A stretch of 64,000 nt of DNA from Arenibacterium halophilum (GCF_005938225.1 NZ_VCPC01000001.1:930001-994000); one strand, 5' to 3'. Shown: positions 9,439-17,772, numbered from the stretch's first letter. Program-made: numbers and translations. The notes: generated from the sequence alone by a model not told the origin.

Positions 9439-9894
9439 TCAGGCGTCACGGCGCGCGGCAAAGAACGCGCGCAGCAGCGCCTGCGACTGATCGGCGGCCA
9501 GCCCGTCCACGACCTCGGGCGCGTGATGCGCCTGAGGATGCGAAAACACCCGCGCGCCATGGGCCACGCCGCCCGATTTCGGATCGGCCGCGCCATAGCA
9601 CACCCGCGCGATGCGCGCGGCGGCGATGGCGGCGGCGCACATGGCGCAGGGCTCCAGCGTGACCCACAGCACATGGCCCGGCAGCCGCTCGCTGCCCGCC
9701 TTGGCACAGGCCTCGCGCAGGGCCAGGATTTCGGCATGGGCGGTCGGATCGCAGAGTTCGCGGGTGCGGTTGCCCGCCTGCGCCACGACCTGCCCGTCGG
9801 GCGCCACGATCACCGCGCCCACCGGCACCTCGTCGCGGTCGGCTGCGGCACGCGCCTCGGCCAGCGCGGCCTCCATATGGCTGGTGAACTCCAT
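9439..9894 (-). CDS. tadA: tRNA-specific adenosine deaminase
   Basis: A 151-residue zinc deaminase that converts A34 to inosine in the wobble position of tRNA-Arg(ACG). The zinc site is complete: HAE at residues 53-55 (His ligand, Glu proton shuttle) and PCAMC at 82-86 (two Cys ligands). Length matches TadA. The start at 9894 gives the normal N-terminus (MEFTSHMEAALAEARAAA); in-frame sequence further upstream is antisense to the pseudouridine synthase. The promoter region is shared with the divergent rluB-like gene (63-base gap), a common pairing of two RNA-modification genes. Confidence 0.95.
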   Translation of the reverse strand: MEFTSHMEAALAEARAAADRDEVPVGAVIVAPDGQVVAQAGNRTRELCDPTAHAEILALREACAKAGSERLPGHVLWVTLEPCAMCAAAIAAARIARVCYGAADPKSGGVAHGARVFSHPQAHHAPEVVDGLAADQSQALLRAFFAARRDA

Positions 9895-9957
9895 GGGCGA
9901 CGATCTGCCCCGATAACGGGGTCTTTCGCAAGCCTTGGAATCAAGATAGACGGCGCC

Positions 9958-11247
9958 ATGAACAGCACCACTCCCCCCTCTGACGGCGAGCGAATCGCCA
10001 AGGTTCTGGCCCGACGCGGCGTTGCCTCGCGCCGCGATGCCGAACGCATGATTCTGGCCGGACGGGTTCAGGTCGACGGCAAGCGCGTCGATACCCCTGC
10101 CGTCAATATCGCCCCCGATGCCCGCATCACCGTCGACGGCACCCCCGTGCGCGCCGCCGAACCCACCCGCCTGTGGCTGTATCACAAGGCGCCCGGCCTC
10201 GTGACGACCGAGCGTGACGAACAGGGGCGCGACACGGTGTTCGACGCATTGCGGGCCGACCTGCCGCGTGTGATGAGCGTGGGCCGGCTCGACCTCAACT
10301 CCGAGGGGTTGCTGCTGCTGACCAACGATGGCGAGCTGAAGCGCCGGCTGGAGTTGCCCGCAACCGGCTGGCTGCGTCGCTACCGCGTCCGCATCAACGG
10401 CCGCCCGCAGGATTCGGCCTTTGATCCGCTGCGCGAAGGGATCGAGGTGGACGGCGAACAGTTCCTGCCGATGCAGATCACGCTGGACCGCCAGAAGGGC
10501 GCGAATGCCTGGCTGACCATCGGGTTGCGAGAGGGGCGCAACCGCGAGATTCGCCGCGCGATGGAAGACATCGGCTTTACCGTGAACCGGCTGATTCGCC
10601 TGTCCTACGGTCCGTTCCAGCTGGGCCAGCTGAAAGCGGGCGAGGTGCTTGAAATCAAACGCCGCGTGCTGCGCGACCAGCTGGGCGACGAGCTGTCCGA
10701 GGGGCTGGATCTGTCAGGCGAAGGCACCGGCGAAGGCGGCGGTAAGCGCGACAAACCCACCCGCCGCCCCGACCCGCGCGGCGACCGAGGCCCTCGCAAG
10801 GACTTTGGTGGCAAGCCCGGCTACAAGCGTGACGACCGCGATGGTGACGCGCGCCCCGACCGTGGACCGCGCAAGGACTTTGGCAAGGGCCCCCGCAAGG
10901 ATTTCGGCGGCAAACCCGGATACAAGCGCGACGACCGCGATGGCGACGCCCGCCCGGATCGTGGACCGCGCAAGGAGTTCGGCAACAAGGGACCGCGCAA
11001 GGATTTCGGTGGCAAACCCGGTTTCAAACGTGACGACCGCGATGGCGACGCCCGCCCGGATCGTGGACCGCGAAAGGATTTCGGCAAAGGCCCCCGCAAG
11101 GACTTTGGCGGCAAGCCGCACGGAAAACCCGGCGACACCGGAGGCGGCAAACCCGCCCATCGCGGCAAGCCGTCTGGTTCGCGCCCCCAACAACGCGGCA
11201 AGCCGGGTGGCCAAAACACTGGTCGCGACGGCGGGAAACGGCACTGA
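9958..11247 (+). CDS. RluB-type 23S rRNA pseudouridine synthase with repetitive basic tail
   Basis: A 429-residue protein. An N-terminal S4 RNA-binding domain (about residues 10-60, ERIAKVLARRGVASRRDAER) leads into an RsuA/RluB catalytic domain whose catalytic Asp lies in VGRLDLNSEGLLLLTNDGE. Related E. coli enzymes make pseudouridine 2605 in 23S rRNA. From about residue 255 on, the protein is a low-complexity tail rich in Gly, Arg, Lys and Asp, built from three copies of a 33-34-residue unit (GPRKDFGGKPGYKRDDRDGD and following) and ending in a GKP/Arg-rich stretch. Such tails probably add nonspecific RNA affinity; this is inference. It diverges from tadA. Confidence 0.9.
   Translation: MNSTTPPSDGERIAKVLARRGVASRRDAERMILAGRVQVDGKRVDTPAVNIAPDARITVDGTPVRAAEPTRLWLYHKAPGLVTTERDEQGRDTVFDALRADLPRVMSVGRLDLNSEGLLLLTNDGELKRRLELPATGWLRRYRVRINGRPQDSAFDPLREGIEVDGEQFLPMQITLDRQKGANAWLTIGLREGRNREIRRAMEDIGFTVNRLIRLSYGPFQLGQLKAGEVLEIKRRVLRDQLGDELSEGLDLSGEGTGEGGGKRDKPTRRPDPRGDRGPRKDFGGKPGYKRDDRDGDARPDRGPRKDFGKGPRKDFGGKPGYKRDDRDGDARPDRGPRKEFGNKGPRKDFGGKPGFKRDDRDGDARPDRGPRKDFGKGPRKDFGGKPHGKPGDTGGGKPAHRGKPSGSRPQQRGKPGGQNTGRDGGKRH
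10789..11088 (+). repeat. Three tandem in-frame repeats of 99-102 bp
   Basis: Within the 3' part of the pseudouridine-synthase gene lie three direct copies at about 10789-10887, 10888-10989 and 10990-11088, followed by a partial fourth. All are in frame and encode GPRKDFGGKPG, Y/F-KRDDRDGDARPDR, then GPRK-D/E-FG plus a short Lys/Asn link. Copies two and three are almost identical at the DNA level, which suggests recent expansion by slipped replication or unequal recombination. Confidence 0.9.
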
Positions 11248-11318
11248 TCGCCGCAAGCCCCTAGCAAGAAGCGCCTGAATCGCCTAGATTTTAGCGAACG
11301 GCGGCAGGGGGTGCGGCG

Positions 11319-11408
11319 ATGACGACCAAAGGCGTTAAGATACCGGCGTTTCTCGCCCTCTTCGTGCTGTTGCTGGGCCTCAGTTCCGGCCTGATCGGGG
11401 GGCTTTAG
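11319..11408 (+). CDS. Putative 29-residue single-span membrane protein
   Basis: A small reading frame encoding MTTKGVKIPAFLALFVLLLG followed by LSSGLIGGL and a TAG stop. It has a short basic N-terminus and one hydrophobic segment of about 18 residues, so a single-pass inner-membrane peptide is expected. A purine-rich GGCAGGGGG lies before the ATG. It ends three bases before the xpaC-like gene, so it is placed as the first cistron of the xpaC-telA operon and might act as a leader or small subunit. I do not recognise a family; conservation of the reading frame in relatives would decide whether it is real. Confidence 0.5.
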   Translation: MTTKGVKIPAFLALFVLLLGLSSGLIGGL

Positions 11409-11411
11409 CCC

Positions 11412-12293
11412 ATGGCGCAACGATTTGGCGGCAAGTACAGCCCCGATGCCAATATGCCGGACGGCCCGTCCAAAGGCGGCTATGATGGCGCGCGCGTCGA
11501 ACCTGTGGGTCTGCGCGCGAACCTGATGTTCGCTCCACCCGTGATCTTGCTGGCCACGTCCTTCGGCGGCGGCGCCCTGTCGCTGGCAACGGGGCTGATC
11601 GGTGCCGGGGCGCTGGGGCTGGGCGCGTGGCTGCTGCGCGGCGGCCTTCGGGCCGAGGCGGAATTCAACGACCGCCGCGTTGCGCGCCGCCCCGCCCTGC
11701 CCCGCAAGCTGCTGGCCGCGATCCTGACCGGGCTCGGCGCCGCGATCGCCGCCTATACCCATGCCCCCGCGCTTGCCGCGCCGGTGATCTACGGGGCCGT
11801 GGCCGGCGCGCTGCACCTTGCGGCCTTTGGCCTTGACCCGATGCGCAGCAAGGGGATGGAGGGCATCGACACCTTCCAGCAGGACCGGGTGGCCCGCGCC
11901 GTGAACGAGGCCGAAACCCACCTTGCCGCGATGCGCGACGCGATCCTGCGCGCCGGCGACCGGCGGCTGGAAACCCGCGTGGAACAGTTCCAGGACACCG
12001 TGCGCCGCCTGTTCCGCACGGTCGAGGACGACCCCCGCGACCTGAGCGCCGCACGCCGCTACCTTGGGGTTTACCTCATGGGCGCGCGCGATGCCTCGGT
12101 CCGCTTTGCCGATATCTATGCGCGTACCCGCGACGATGCGGCCCGCCGCGACTACCTGGCGCTGCTGGACGATCTCGAGCGCAATTTCGCTGCCCGAACC
12201 GAAAAGATGCTGCTGGACGACCGCAGCGACCTGACTGTTGAAATCGACGTGCTGCGCGACAGATTGCAGCGCGAAGGTGTAAAGACCGACTGA
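11412..12293 (+). CDS. XpaC-like (5-bromo-4-chloroindolyl phosphate hydrolysis) membrane protein
   Basis: A 293-residue protein with two or three hydrophobic segments in residues 38-140 (FAPPVILLATSFGGGALSLA is the first) and a long soluble helical C-terminus (from EGIDTFQQDRVARAVNEAE) that resembles the XpaC family. The family name comes from a Bacillus gene affecting X-phosphate hydrolysis; the biochemical role is unclear. As in many bacteria it is directly followed by a telA-like gene (24-base gap), and the pair is taken to act together at the inner membrane in toxic-anion or envelope stress resistance. Confidence 0.85.
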   Translation: MAQRFGGKYSPDANMPDGPSKGGYDGARVEPVGLRANLMFAPPVILLATSFGGGALSLATGLIGAGALGLGAWLLRGGLRAEAEFNDRRVARRPALPRKLLAAILTGLGAAIAAYTHAPALAAPVIYGAVAGALHLAAFGLDPMRSKGMEGIDTFQQDRVARAVNEAETHLAAMRDAILRAGDRRLETRVEQFQDTVRRLFRTVEDDPRDLSAARRYLGVYLMGARDASVRFADIYARTRDDAARRDYLALLDDLERNFAARTEKMLLDDRSDLTVEIDVLRDRLQREGVKTD

Positions 12294-12317
12294 CCCTGAA
12301 CCCACGAGGAATTCCAG

Positions 12318-13511
12318 ATGTCCGACACGGTACGCCAGAAGGCCGAACACGCGAAATCGCTGGTGGACGAGGTGACCTCGATCACCCTGCCCGAACCGGA
12401 AGGCGAGATCGTGCCGCTGGAACAGGCCGATGCGCCCGTCAGCGCCGAAATCCGCGCGCGCATGGATGAAATCGACATCTCCGACACCGGGTCGATCGTG
12501 AACTTCGGCTCAGGCGCGCAGGCCGAGTTGCAGGAAATCAGCCAGGCGATGCTGCAGGACGTGCGCAACAAGGATGTCGGCCCCGCCGGAGACAGCCTGC
12601 GCGGCATCGTCACCACCATCCGTGGTTTTTCCGTAAACGAGCTTGACGTACGCCGCGAACGCAGCTTCTGGGAAAAGCTGATGGGCCGCGCCGCGCCCTT
12701 CGCCAAGTTCACCGCCCGCTATGAAGAGGTGCAAAGCCAGATCGACCGGATCACCGACGATCTGCTGGCCCATGAACATACGCTTCTGAAAGACATCAAG
12801 TCGCTTGACCTGCTGTATGACCGCACGCTGAAGTTTTACGACGAGCTGGCGCTGTATATCGCCGCCGGCGAAGCCCGCATCGCCGAGCTGGACGCGCAGG
12901 ACATCCCTGCGAAAGAGGCCGAGGTGGATGCAGCCCCCGAGAGTGACCAGGTGATGAAGGCGCAAGAGCTGCGCGACCTGCGCGCCGCCCGCGACGATCT
13001 GGAACGCCGCGTGCACGACCTGAAACTGACCCGGCAGGTGACGATGCAATCCCTGCCATCGATCCGTCTGGTGCAGGAAAACGACAAGAGCCTGGTGACC
13101 AAGATCAATTCGACCCTGGTGAACACCGTGCCGCTGTGGGAAACCCAGCTCGCACAAGCGGTGACGATCCAGCGCAGCACCGAGGCCGCCGCCGCCGTGC
13201 GCGACGCCAACGATCTGACGAACGAGCTACTGACCGCTAACGCCGCCAACCTGCGCGAAAGCAACAAGATGGTGCGACAGGAAATGGAACGCGGTGTGTT
13301 CGACATCGAGGCGGTGAAGAAGGCAAACGCCGATCTGATCGGCACCATCGAAGACAGCCTGCGCATCGCCGACGAAGGCAAGGCCCGCCGCGCCAGCGCC
13401 GAGGAAGACCTCAAGACGATGGAAGCCGAGTTGCGCGAAACCCTGGCCGCCGCGCGCGCCCGCCGCGACGGCGTTGGCGATACCGCCAGCGCCGCCGCCC
13501 CGCGAAGCTAA
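12318..13511 (+). CDS. Toxic anion resistance protein, TelA/KlaA family
   Basis: A 397-residue, largely alpha-helical cytoplasmic protein with the family core (QIDRITDDLLAHEHTLLKDI, then LDLLYDRTLKFYDELALYI and SLPSIRLVQENDKSLVTKIN). TelA proteins were named for plasmid tellurite resistance; chromosomal copies are more likely part of a general membrane or phage-stress response. AGGA precedes the ATG. It forms an operon with the upstream xpaC-like gene and, 16 bases downstream, the DUF2927 lipoprotein gene. No tellurite-specific genes (terB-E, tehAB) are present. Confidence 0.9.
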   Translation: MSDTVRQKAEHAKSLVDEVTSITLPEPEGEIVPLEQADAPVSAEIRARMDEIDISDTGSIVNFGSGAQAELQEISQAMLQDVRNKDVGPAGDSLRGIVTTIRGFSVNELDVRRERSFWEKLMGRAAPFAKFTARYEEVQSQIDRITDDLLAHEHTLLKDIKSLDLLYDRTLKFYDELALYIAAGEARIAELDAQDIPAKEAEVDAAPESDQVMKAQELRDLRAARDDLERRVHDLKLTRQVTMQSLPSIRLVQENDKSLVTKINSTLVNTVPLWETQLAQAVTIQRSTEAAAAVRDANDLTNELLTANAANLRESNKMVRQEMERGVFDIEAVKKANADLIGTIEDSLRIADEGKARRASAEEDLKTMEAELRETLAAARARRDGVGDTASAAAPRS

Positions 13512-13527
13512 GCAGGGGCCGACCGGA

Positions 13528-14493
13528 ATGCGCAGGATGTTCGGACGGATGTTGACGACCGGGGCGGCCCTTAGCGGGTTGCTTCTGGCCGCCGCTTGCA
13601 CCGAAATCAGCCCGCGCACCTCGCTGCCACCGCAAAGCCGACCCGAAGGGCTGGCCCCGCCGCCCAGCGAACGCAAAGTCTCGGCCCGCAGCGCCGATCT
13701 GGCGGGTTATTACCGCACGATCCAGACCAACCTCTTAACGCAGGGCTTGCTCCGCACCGACGGCGGCGGCGCTGACACGCCGTTCGATGCCGACGATCTG
13801 GCGCGGAACTTTGAAAAGATCGTGTTTTACGACGAATATCGCCGCAGCGGCGGGGTCAACGCTCGTGACGGCCATGTCGCCAAGCCCCTCAGCCGGTGGA
13901 GTGCACCGGTCCGGATCGGACTCGAATTCGGTGACAGCGTGCCCGAAGACATCCGAAAAATCGATACCGATCGCGTGTCCAGCTATGCCGCGCGACTGGG
14001 CCGTTTGACCGGCCACTCGGTGCGCGCGGTGTCAGGCAACGCAAACTTCCACGTTTTTGTCGCAGGAGAGGACGACCGAGACTTCCTGCAGGCCAGGCTC
14101 AAGGCGCTGGTCCCCGGCATCGGCGCAAACGAACTTGATCTGTTCGGCAACCTGCCGCGCAGCTTCTACTGCCTCGTGGTCGCCGTTCCGGACCCAGCCA
14201 CGCCCAATGAATACGTCCGCGCCGTGGCCCTGGTGCGTGCCGAGCATCCCGACCTGGTGCGCTTGTCGTGTTTTCACGAGGAAATCGCCCAAGGTCTAGG
14301 CCTTGCCAACGACATCCCCGAGGCGCGCCCGTCAATCTTCAACGACGACGACGAATTCGCGCTGCTGACCGATCATGACGAACTGCTTCTGAAAATGCTA
14401 TACGACCCGCGCCTGCGCCCGGGGATGACAGTGGAGGACGCGCGCCCCGTTGTCCGCATCCTCGCGCGCGAATTGACCGGCGAAGACCTTTGA
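13528..14493 (+). CDS. DUF2927 lipoprotein
   Basis: A 321-residue protein. From the ATG at 13528 it begins with a lipoprotein signal (MRRMFGRMLTTGAALSGLLL) ending in an AAAC lipobox, so the Cys near residue 24 should be lipidated and the protein anchored in the envelope. An in-frame ATG at 13474 inside telA would bury this signal and is rejected. The body carries DUF2927 features, including VRLSCFHEEIAQGLGLANDI, a zincin-like HE-containing motif (CFHEEIAQGLGL) typical of this family. Function is unknown. It follows telA by 16 bases and probably belongs to the same operon. Confidence 0.85.
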   Translation: MRRMFGRMLTTGAALSGLLLAAACTEISPRTSLPPQSRPEGLAPPPSERKVSARSADLAGYYRTIQTNLLTQGLLRTDGGGADTPFDADDLARNFEKIVFYDEYRRSGGVNARDGHVAKPLSRWSAPVRIGLEFGDSVPEDIRKIDTDRVSSYAARLGRLTGHSVRAVSGNANFHVFVAGEDDRDFLQARLKALVPGIGANELDLFGNLPRSFYCLVVAVPDPATPNEYVRAVALVRAEHPDLVRLSCFHEEIAQGLGLANDIPEARPSIFNDDDEFALLTDHDELLLKMLYDPRLRPGMTVEDARPVVRILARELTGEDL

Positions 14494-14541
14494 AAGTTCG
14501 CACCGCTTGCGCCGGATATGGGCGTGGATACCGAGGGATTT

Positions 14542-14626
14542 GAGTATTTGAGCAAAGAAGAAGCCCAGAACGCGCCAAACGCAAAGACAGGGCCTGACCC
14601 CCGGCTTCTTCTTTGTATAAATACTC
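14542..14626. repeat. Imperfect 24-bp inverted repeat, intergenic Rhodobacterales-type element
   Basis: Left arm 14542-14565 (GAGTATTT...AAAGAAGAAGCC) and right arm 14603-14626 (GGCTTCTTCTTTG...AAATACTC) pair at 21 of 24 positions around a 37-base loop. A 10-bp direct repeat, AACGCGCCAA, occurs in the loop (14569-14578) and again just outside the right arm (14629-14638). It lies between the DUF2927 and SPFH genes. A single arm of the same element recurs at 26537-26559. It could form a strong RNA hairpin acting as a terminator or processing site. Confidence 0.75.
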
Positions 14627-14690
14627 ATAACGCGCCAACCGCACCAAGCGTGACGATGCGGAAGGCGAGCATGGAAAGGACCGATTTCAC

Positions 14691-15806
14691 ATGGGCATTT
14701 TCGATTTCCTGAGCGGGCAGTTCATCGACGTCATTCATTGGACGGATGACACCCGCGATACGATGGTCTGGCGGTTCGAACGCGAAGGCCACGAGATCAA
14801 ATATGGCGCCAAGCTGACTGTGCGCGAGGGGCAAGCCGCCGTCTTCGTTCACGAAGGCCAATTGGCAGACGTTTTCACGCCCGGCCTCTACATGCTTGAA
14901 ACCAACAATATGCCGATCATGACCTCGTTGCAGCATTGGGATCACGGGTTCCAGTCGCCGTTCAAATCCGAGGTCTACTTCGTTGCCACCACCCGGTTCA
15001 ACGATCTGAAATGGGGCACCAAGAACCCGATCATCGCGCGCGATCCGGAATTCGGGCCCGTGCGGTTGCGCGCCTTCGGCACCTATTCCGTGCGGGTGAC
15101 CGACCCGGGCCGTTTCCTGACCGAGATCGTCGGCACCGATGGCGAATTCACCATGGACGAGATCAGTTTCCAGATCCGCAACATCATCGTGCAGGAAGTG
15201 TCGCGCGTGCTGGCCGGGTCAGGCATTCCCGTTCTCGACATGGCGGCGAACACCGCCGATCTGGGCAAGCTGGTGGCCAGCGCGATCTCCGAGACTGTAG
15301 CGGCCTACGGGGTCACCATCCCCGAACTGTATATCGAAAACATCTCGCTTCCTCCGGCGGTCGAGGCGGCACTGGACAAGCGGACCTCGATGGGCCTGGC
15401 AGGCGATCTGACGAAATTCACCCAATATTCCGCCGCCGAGGCGATGACGGCCGCGGCGAACAATCCCGCAGGCGGCGGAATGGCGGCCGGTCTGGGCGCG
15501 GGCATGGGCATGGCAATGGCCCAGCAGATGGCCCAGCCCGGACCCTGGGGCGCGGCACCCGTGCCTGCCGCTGCCCCGGCCGCCCCGCCCCCGCCCCCGG
15601 TCGAGCGGGTCTGGCATATTGCCGAAGGCGGCGAGACCAAGGGCCCGTTTTCCAAGGCGCGGCTGGGCCGAATGGTTGGCGAGGGCGGATTGACGCGCGA
15701 AACCTACGTCTGGACCGAAGGTCAGGACGGCTGGCTGCGAGCGGGTGACGTGACCGACCTGGCGCGGCTGTTCACGGTGATGCCTCCCCCCCCACCGGGC
15801 GCCTGA
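14691..15806 (+). CDS. SPFH-domain protein with C-terminal GYF_2 domain (YdjI-like)
   Basis: A 371-residue protein. Residues about 35-240 form an SPFH/band-7-like domain of the 'virion core protein' type (TVREGQAAVFVHEGQLADVF near the start, LDMAANTADLGKL in the middle). A Gly/Ala/Met/Pro-rich linker follows (about 260-300), then a GYF_2 module (VWHIAEGGETKGPFSK to LRAGDVTDLARLF). In Bacillus a related protein, YdjI, works with PspA and zinc-ribbon partners at the membrane. Here the convergent neighbour is such a zinc-ribbon membrane protein, so the two probably act together. GGAAAGGA precedes the ATG. Confidence 0.85.
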   Translation: MGIFDFLSGQFIDVIHWTDDTRDTMVWRFEREGHEIKYGAKLTVREGQAAVFVHEGQLADVFTPGLYMLETNNMPIMTSLQHWDHGFQSPFKSEVYFVATTRFNDLKWGTKNPIIARDPEFGPVRLRAFGTYSVRVTDPGRFLTEIVGTDGEFTMDEISFQIRNIIVQEVSRVLAGSGIPVLDMAANTADLGKLVASAISETVAAYGVTIPELYIENISLPPAVEAALDKRTSMGLAGDLTKFTQYSAAEAMTAAANNPAGGGMAAGLGAGMGMAMAQQMAQPGPWGAAPVPAAAPAAPPPPPVERVWHIAEGGETKGPFSKARLGRMVGEGGLTRETYVWTEGQDGWLRAGDVTDLARLFTVMPPPPPGA

Positions 15807-15824
15807 TCCCGGCTGGCGCCTGCT

Positions 15825-16943
15825 CTAGCTGTTCATCGCGTAGACATAGCCGATGGCTCCGGCCACGATCAGCCCCGCCACCACGGCAATCGCGATCTTG
15901 ATCGCCGACCACGGCCGTTCGCCCTGGACCCGGCCCGACTGGCCGTTGACGACAAACCGATAGGTTTCGCCGCGATACTTGTAGGCGGCGAGCCAGACCG
16001 GCAGCAGGACATGCTTGAAGGTCACGTCCTTCACATCCGTGTCCAGCGAGTGGATGCGCTGCCGGTCGCCGCCGATGTCGAACCGCACATCGCGTTCGAT
16101 CACCGAGGCCATATGCGAGCGCGCCTCGGCAAAGCCGTCGGCCAGTTCCACCTGATAGGCCTCGGCCCGGAACCCGGCAAGGTATTGCGGCTGATAGGGC
16201 TCCAGCGCCGACAGATCCCAAGGTTGCAGCGCATCCGTATAGCGTTTGGGCAGGCTGCGCGAGGCCAGCACCAGCACATCGTCGAAGAACCGCGCCACCC
16301 GCCCGCGCACCGGGGTCCAGCGGACTTTGGGCACCTGCTGTTGCTGCCGCTTGCCATCGCGCATCACCGTGCGGGTTTCGTAATACACCGTGCCACGTTC
16401 GCCCGTGTAACTGCTTTTGGTGTCGGCATCGAAGGTCCAGTAAGGCACATAGATGCCCTGCATCCGCCGCCCCTTTCGCGCGTAATCCTGCAACCCGTTC
16501 GGCGCGAACCACAGTTTGCCCAGCCAGTCCGTCATCGCGGCGCGGGCGGATCCCTCGTCCAGCGCAAAGGGCAGCACGCCACGCGGTTTGATATGCCGGT
16601 TCGCGCCGGTATCCGTCACCACTGGCGTGGCGCAGAACGGGCATTCGGCTGCGTGGGTTTCCGGGTCGAACTCCACCTGCGCGCCGCAGTTGGGGCATTG
16701 CAGAACGCGGGTTTCCTCGATCTCGGCCTCGGGCAGCTTGTTGGCAAGGCCGGCGTCGAAATCCAGTTCGCGCAGGGCTGCCCCGGCCCACGGCCCTGCA
16801 CCAATGGGTTCGGCATTGCCGCAATGGTCGCACAGCATCCGCGCGTTGCCCGGATCGAACCGCATGTCGCCGCCGCATTGATCGCAGGGAAAGCGGTGTT
16901 CCTCTCCCGCGGGGGCTGCGGGGGTCTCGGGATCAAGGGTCAT
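15825..16943 (-). CDS. Double zinc-ribbon protein with C-terminal membrane anchor (YdjG-like)
   Basis: A 372-residue protein with two N-terminal zinc ribbons: Cys20/23 with Cys38/41 (CDQCGGDM, CDHCGNA) and Cys83/86 with Cys101/104 (CPNCGAQ, CPFCATP). A long middle domain follows, and a single transmembrane helix near the C-terminus (KIAIAVVAGLIVAGAIGYVY) places it in the inner membrane. Similar proteins are often misnamed 'primosomal protein N'/helicase'; no helicase motif is present. It lies tail to tail (18-base gap) with the SPFH-GYF_2 gene. The start at 16943 gives a compact N-terminus; longer in-frame starts overlap the nitroreductase promoter region. Confidence 0.85.
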   Translation of the reverse strand: MTLDPETPAAPAGEEHRFPCDQCGGDMRFDPGNARMLCDHCGNAEPIGAGPWAGAALRELDFDAGLANKLPEAEIEETRVLQCPNCGAQVEFDPETHAAECPFCATPVVTDTGANRHIKPRGVLPFALDEGSARAAMTDWLGKLWFAPNGLQDYARKGRRMQGIYVPYWTFDADTKSSYTGERGTVYYETRTVMRDGKRQQQQVPKVRWTPVRGRVARFFDDVLVLASRSLPKRYTDALQPWDLSALEPYQPQYLAGFRAEAYQVELADGFAEARSHMASVIERDVRFDIGGDRQRIHSLDTDVKDVTFKHVLLPVWLAAYKYRGETYRFVVNGQSGRVQGERPWSAIKIAIAVVAGLIVAGAIGYVYAMNS

Positions 16944-17094
16944 GGCAAAACGCGCTCTTGCTGAAAAATCCGGTGCCTCGAGCCACTGATACCGCCGCCG
17001 CGCAGGTTTGACCACCGCGCCGATGCCCCCCCCTTGCACCCGTGTTGGCTTGCGCCCATTCTTCGCGCGAACACCACGAGGGCCCAGCCACAGC

Positions 17095-17769
17095 ATGACA
17101 GTTTCCCCGCAAGACCTTGATACGCTTATGGCCGCGCGCTTTTCCTGCCGCGCCTTCCGCCCCGATCCGGTGCCGCGCGACACCATCACCGCCATTGTGG
17201 AAACCGCGCGCCGGGTGCCGTCGTGGTGCAATGCGCAGCCGTGGCAGGTGATCGTGACCAGCGGCGAAGACACGGACAGGTTCCGTAAGGCGCTGCAGAA
17301 CGAGGTGGCCAATGGCACCCCCGCGCCCGATCTGCCGTTTCCCAAAGGCTATAGCGGCGTCTATCAGGCGCGGCGGCGTGAATGCGGCTGGGCGCTGTAT
17401 GAGGCCGTCGGCGTCACCAAGGGCGACCGCGAAGGCTCGGCCCGGCAGACGATGCGCAATTTCGCCCTGTTCGACGCGCCCCATTGCGCGATTATCACCA
17501 GCCCGGTGGAACTGGGCGAATATGGCGCGATGGACAGCGGCGGATTCGTCGCCGCCTTTACGCTGGCCGCGCAGGCGCATGGCGTTGCCACGGTGCCGCA
17601 GGCGGCCGTGGCCAGCTATAGCCCGCTGTTGCACCGTCAATTCGGTATCCCCGATGACCGGCTGGTGCTCTGCGCGATTTCCTTCGGCTATGCCGACCCT
17701 GACGCACCGGAAAACAGGTTTCGCACCACGCGCGCACCGGTGTCCGATATCGTTGACTGGAGAGGCTAG
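17095..17769 (+). CDS. Nitroreductase-family FMN oxidoreductase
   Basis: A 224-residue flavoprotein of the nitroreductase family. FMN-contacting positions are seen in ARFSCRAFRPDPVP and the ARRVPSWCNAQPWQV segment. Likely NAD(P)H-dependent reduction of nitro compounds, quinones or other activated substrates; the physiological substrate is unknown. The ATG at 17095 fits the family N-terminus; in-frame sequence upstream is proline/arginine-rich and not protein-like. It is followed after three bases by dtd and then a glycerate kinase gene, probably one transcript. Confidence 0.9.
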   Translation: MTVSPQDLDTLMAARFSCRAFRPDPVPRDTITAIVETARRVPSWCNAQPWQVIVTSGEDTDRFRKALQNEVANGTPAPDLPFPKGYSGVYQARRRECGWALYEAVGVTKGDREGSARQTMRNFALFDAPHCAIITSPVELGEYGAMDSGGFVAAFTLAAQAHGVATVPQAAVASYSPLLHRQFGIPDDRLVLCAISFGYADPDAPENRFRTTRAPVSDIVDWRG

Positions 17770-17772
17770 GCC

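Noticed and set aside
10789-11088. Direct repeats resembling a CRISPR array
   Set aside because: The units are contiguous without spacers, about 100 bp long, and in frame with the pseudouridine synthase gene, so they are coding repeats.
12318-13511. Evidence for a dedicated tellurite-resistance operon
   Set aside because: Only the TelA and XpaC families are present. No terB-E, terZ or tehAB gene is seen, so the name of the family should not be read as function.
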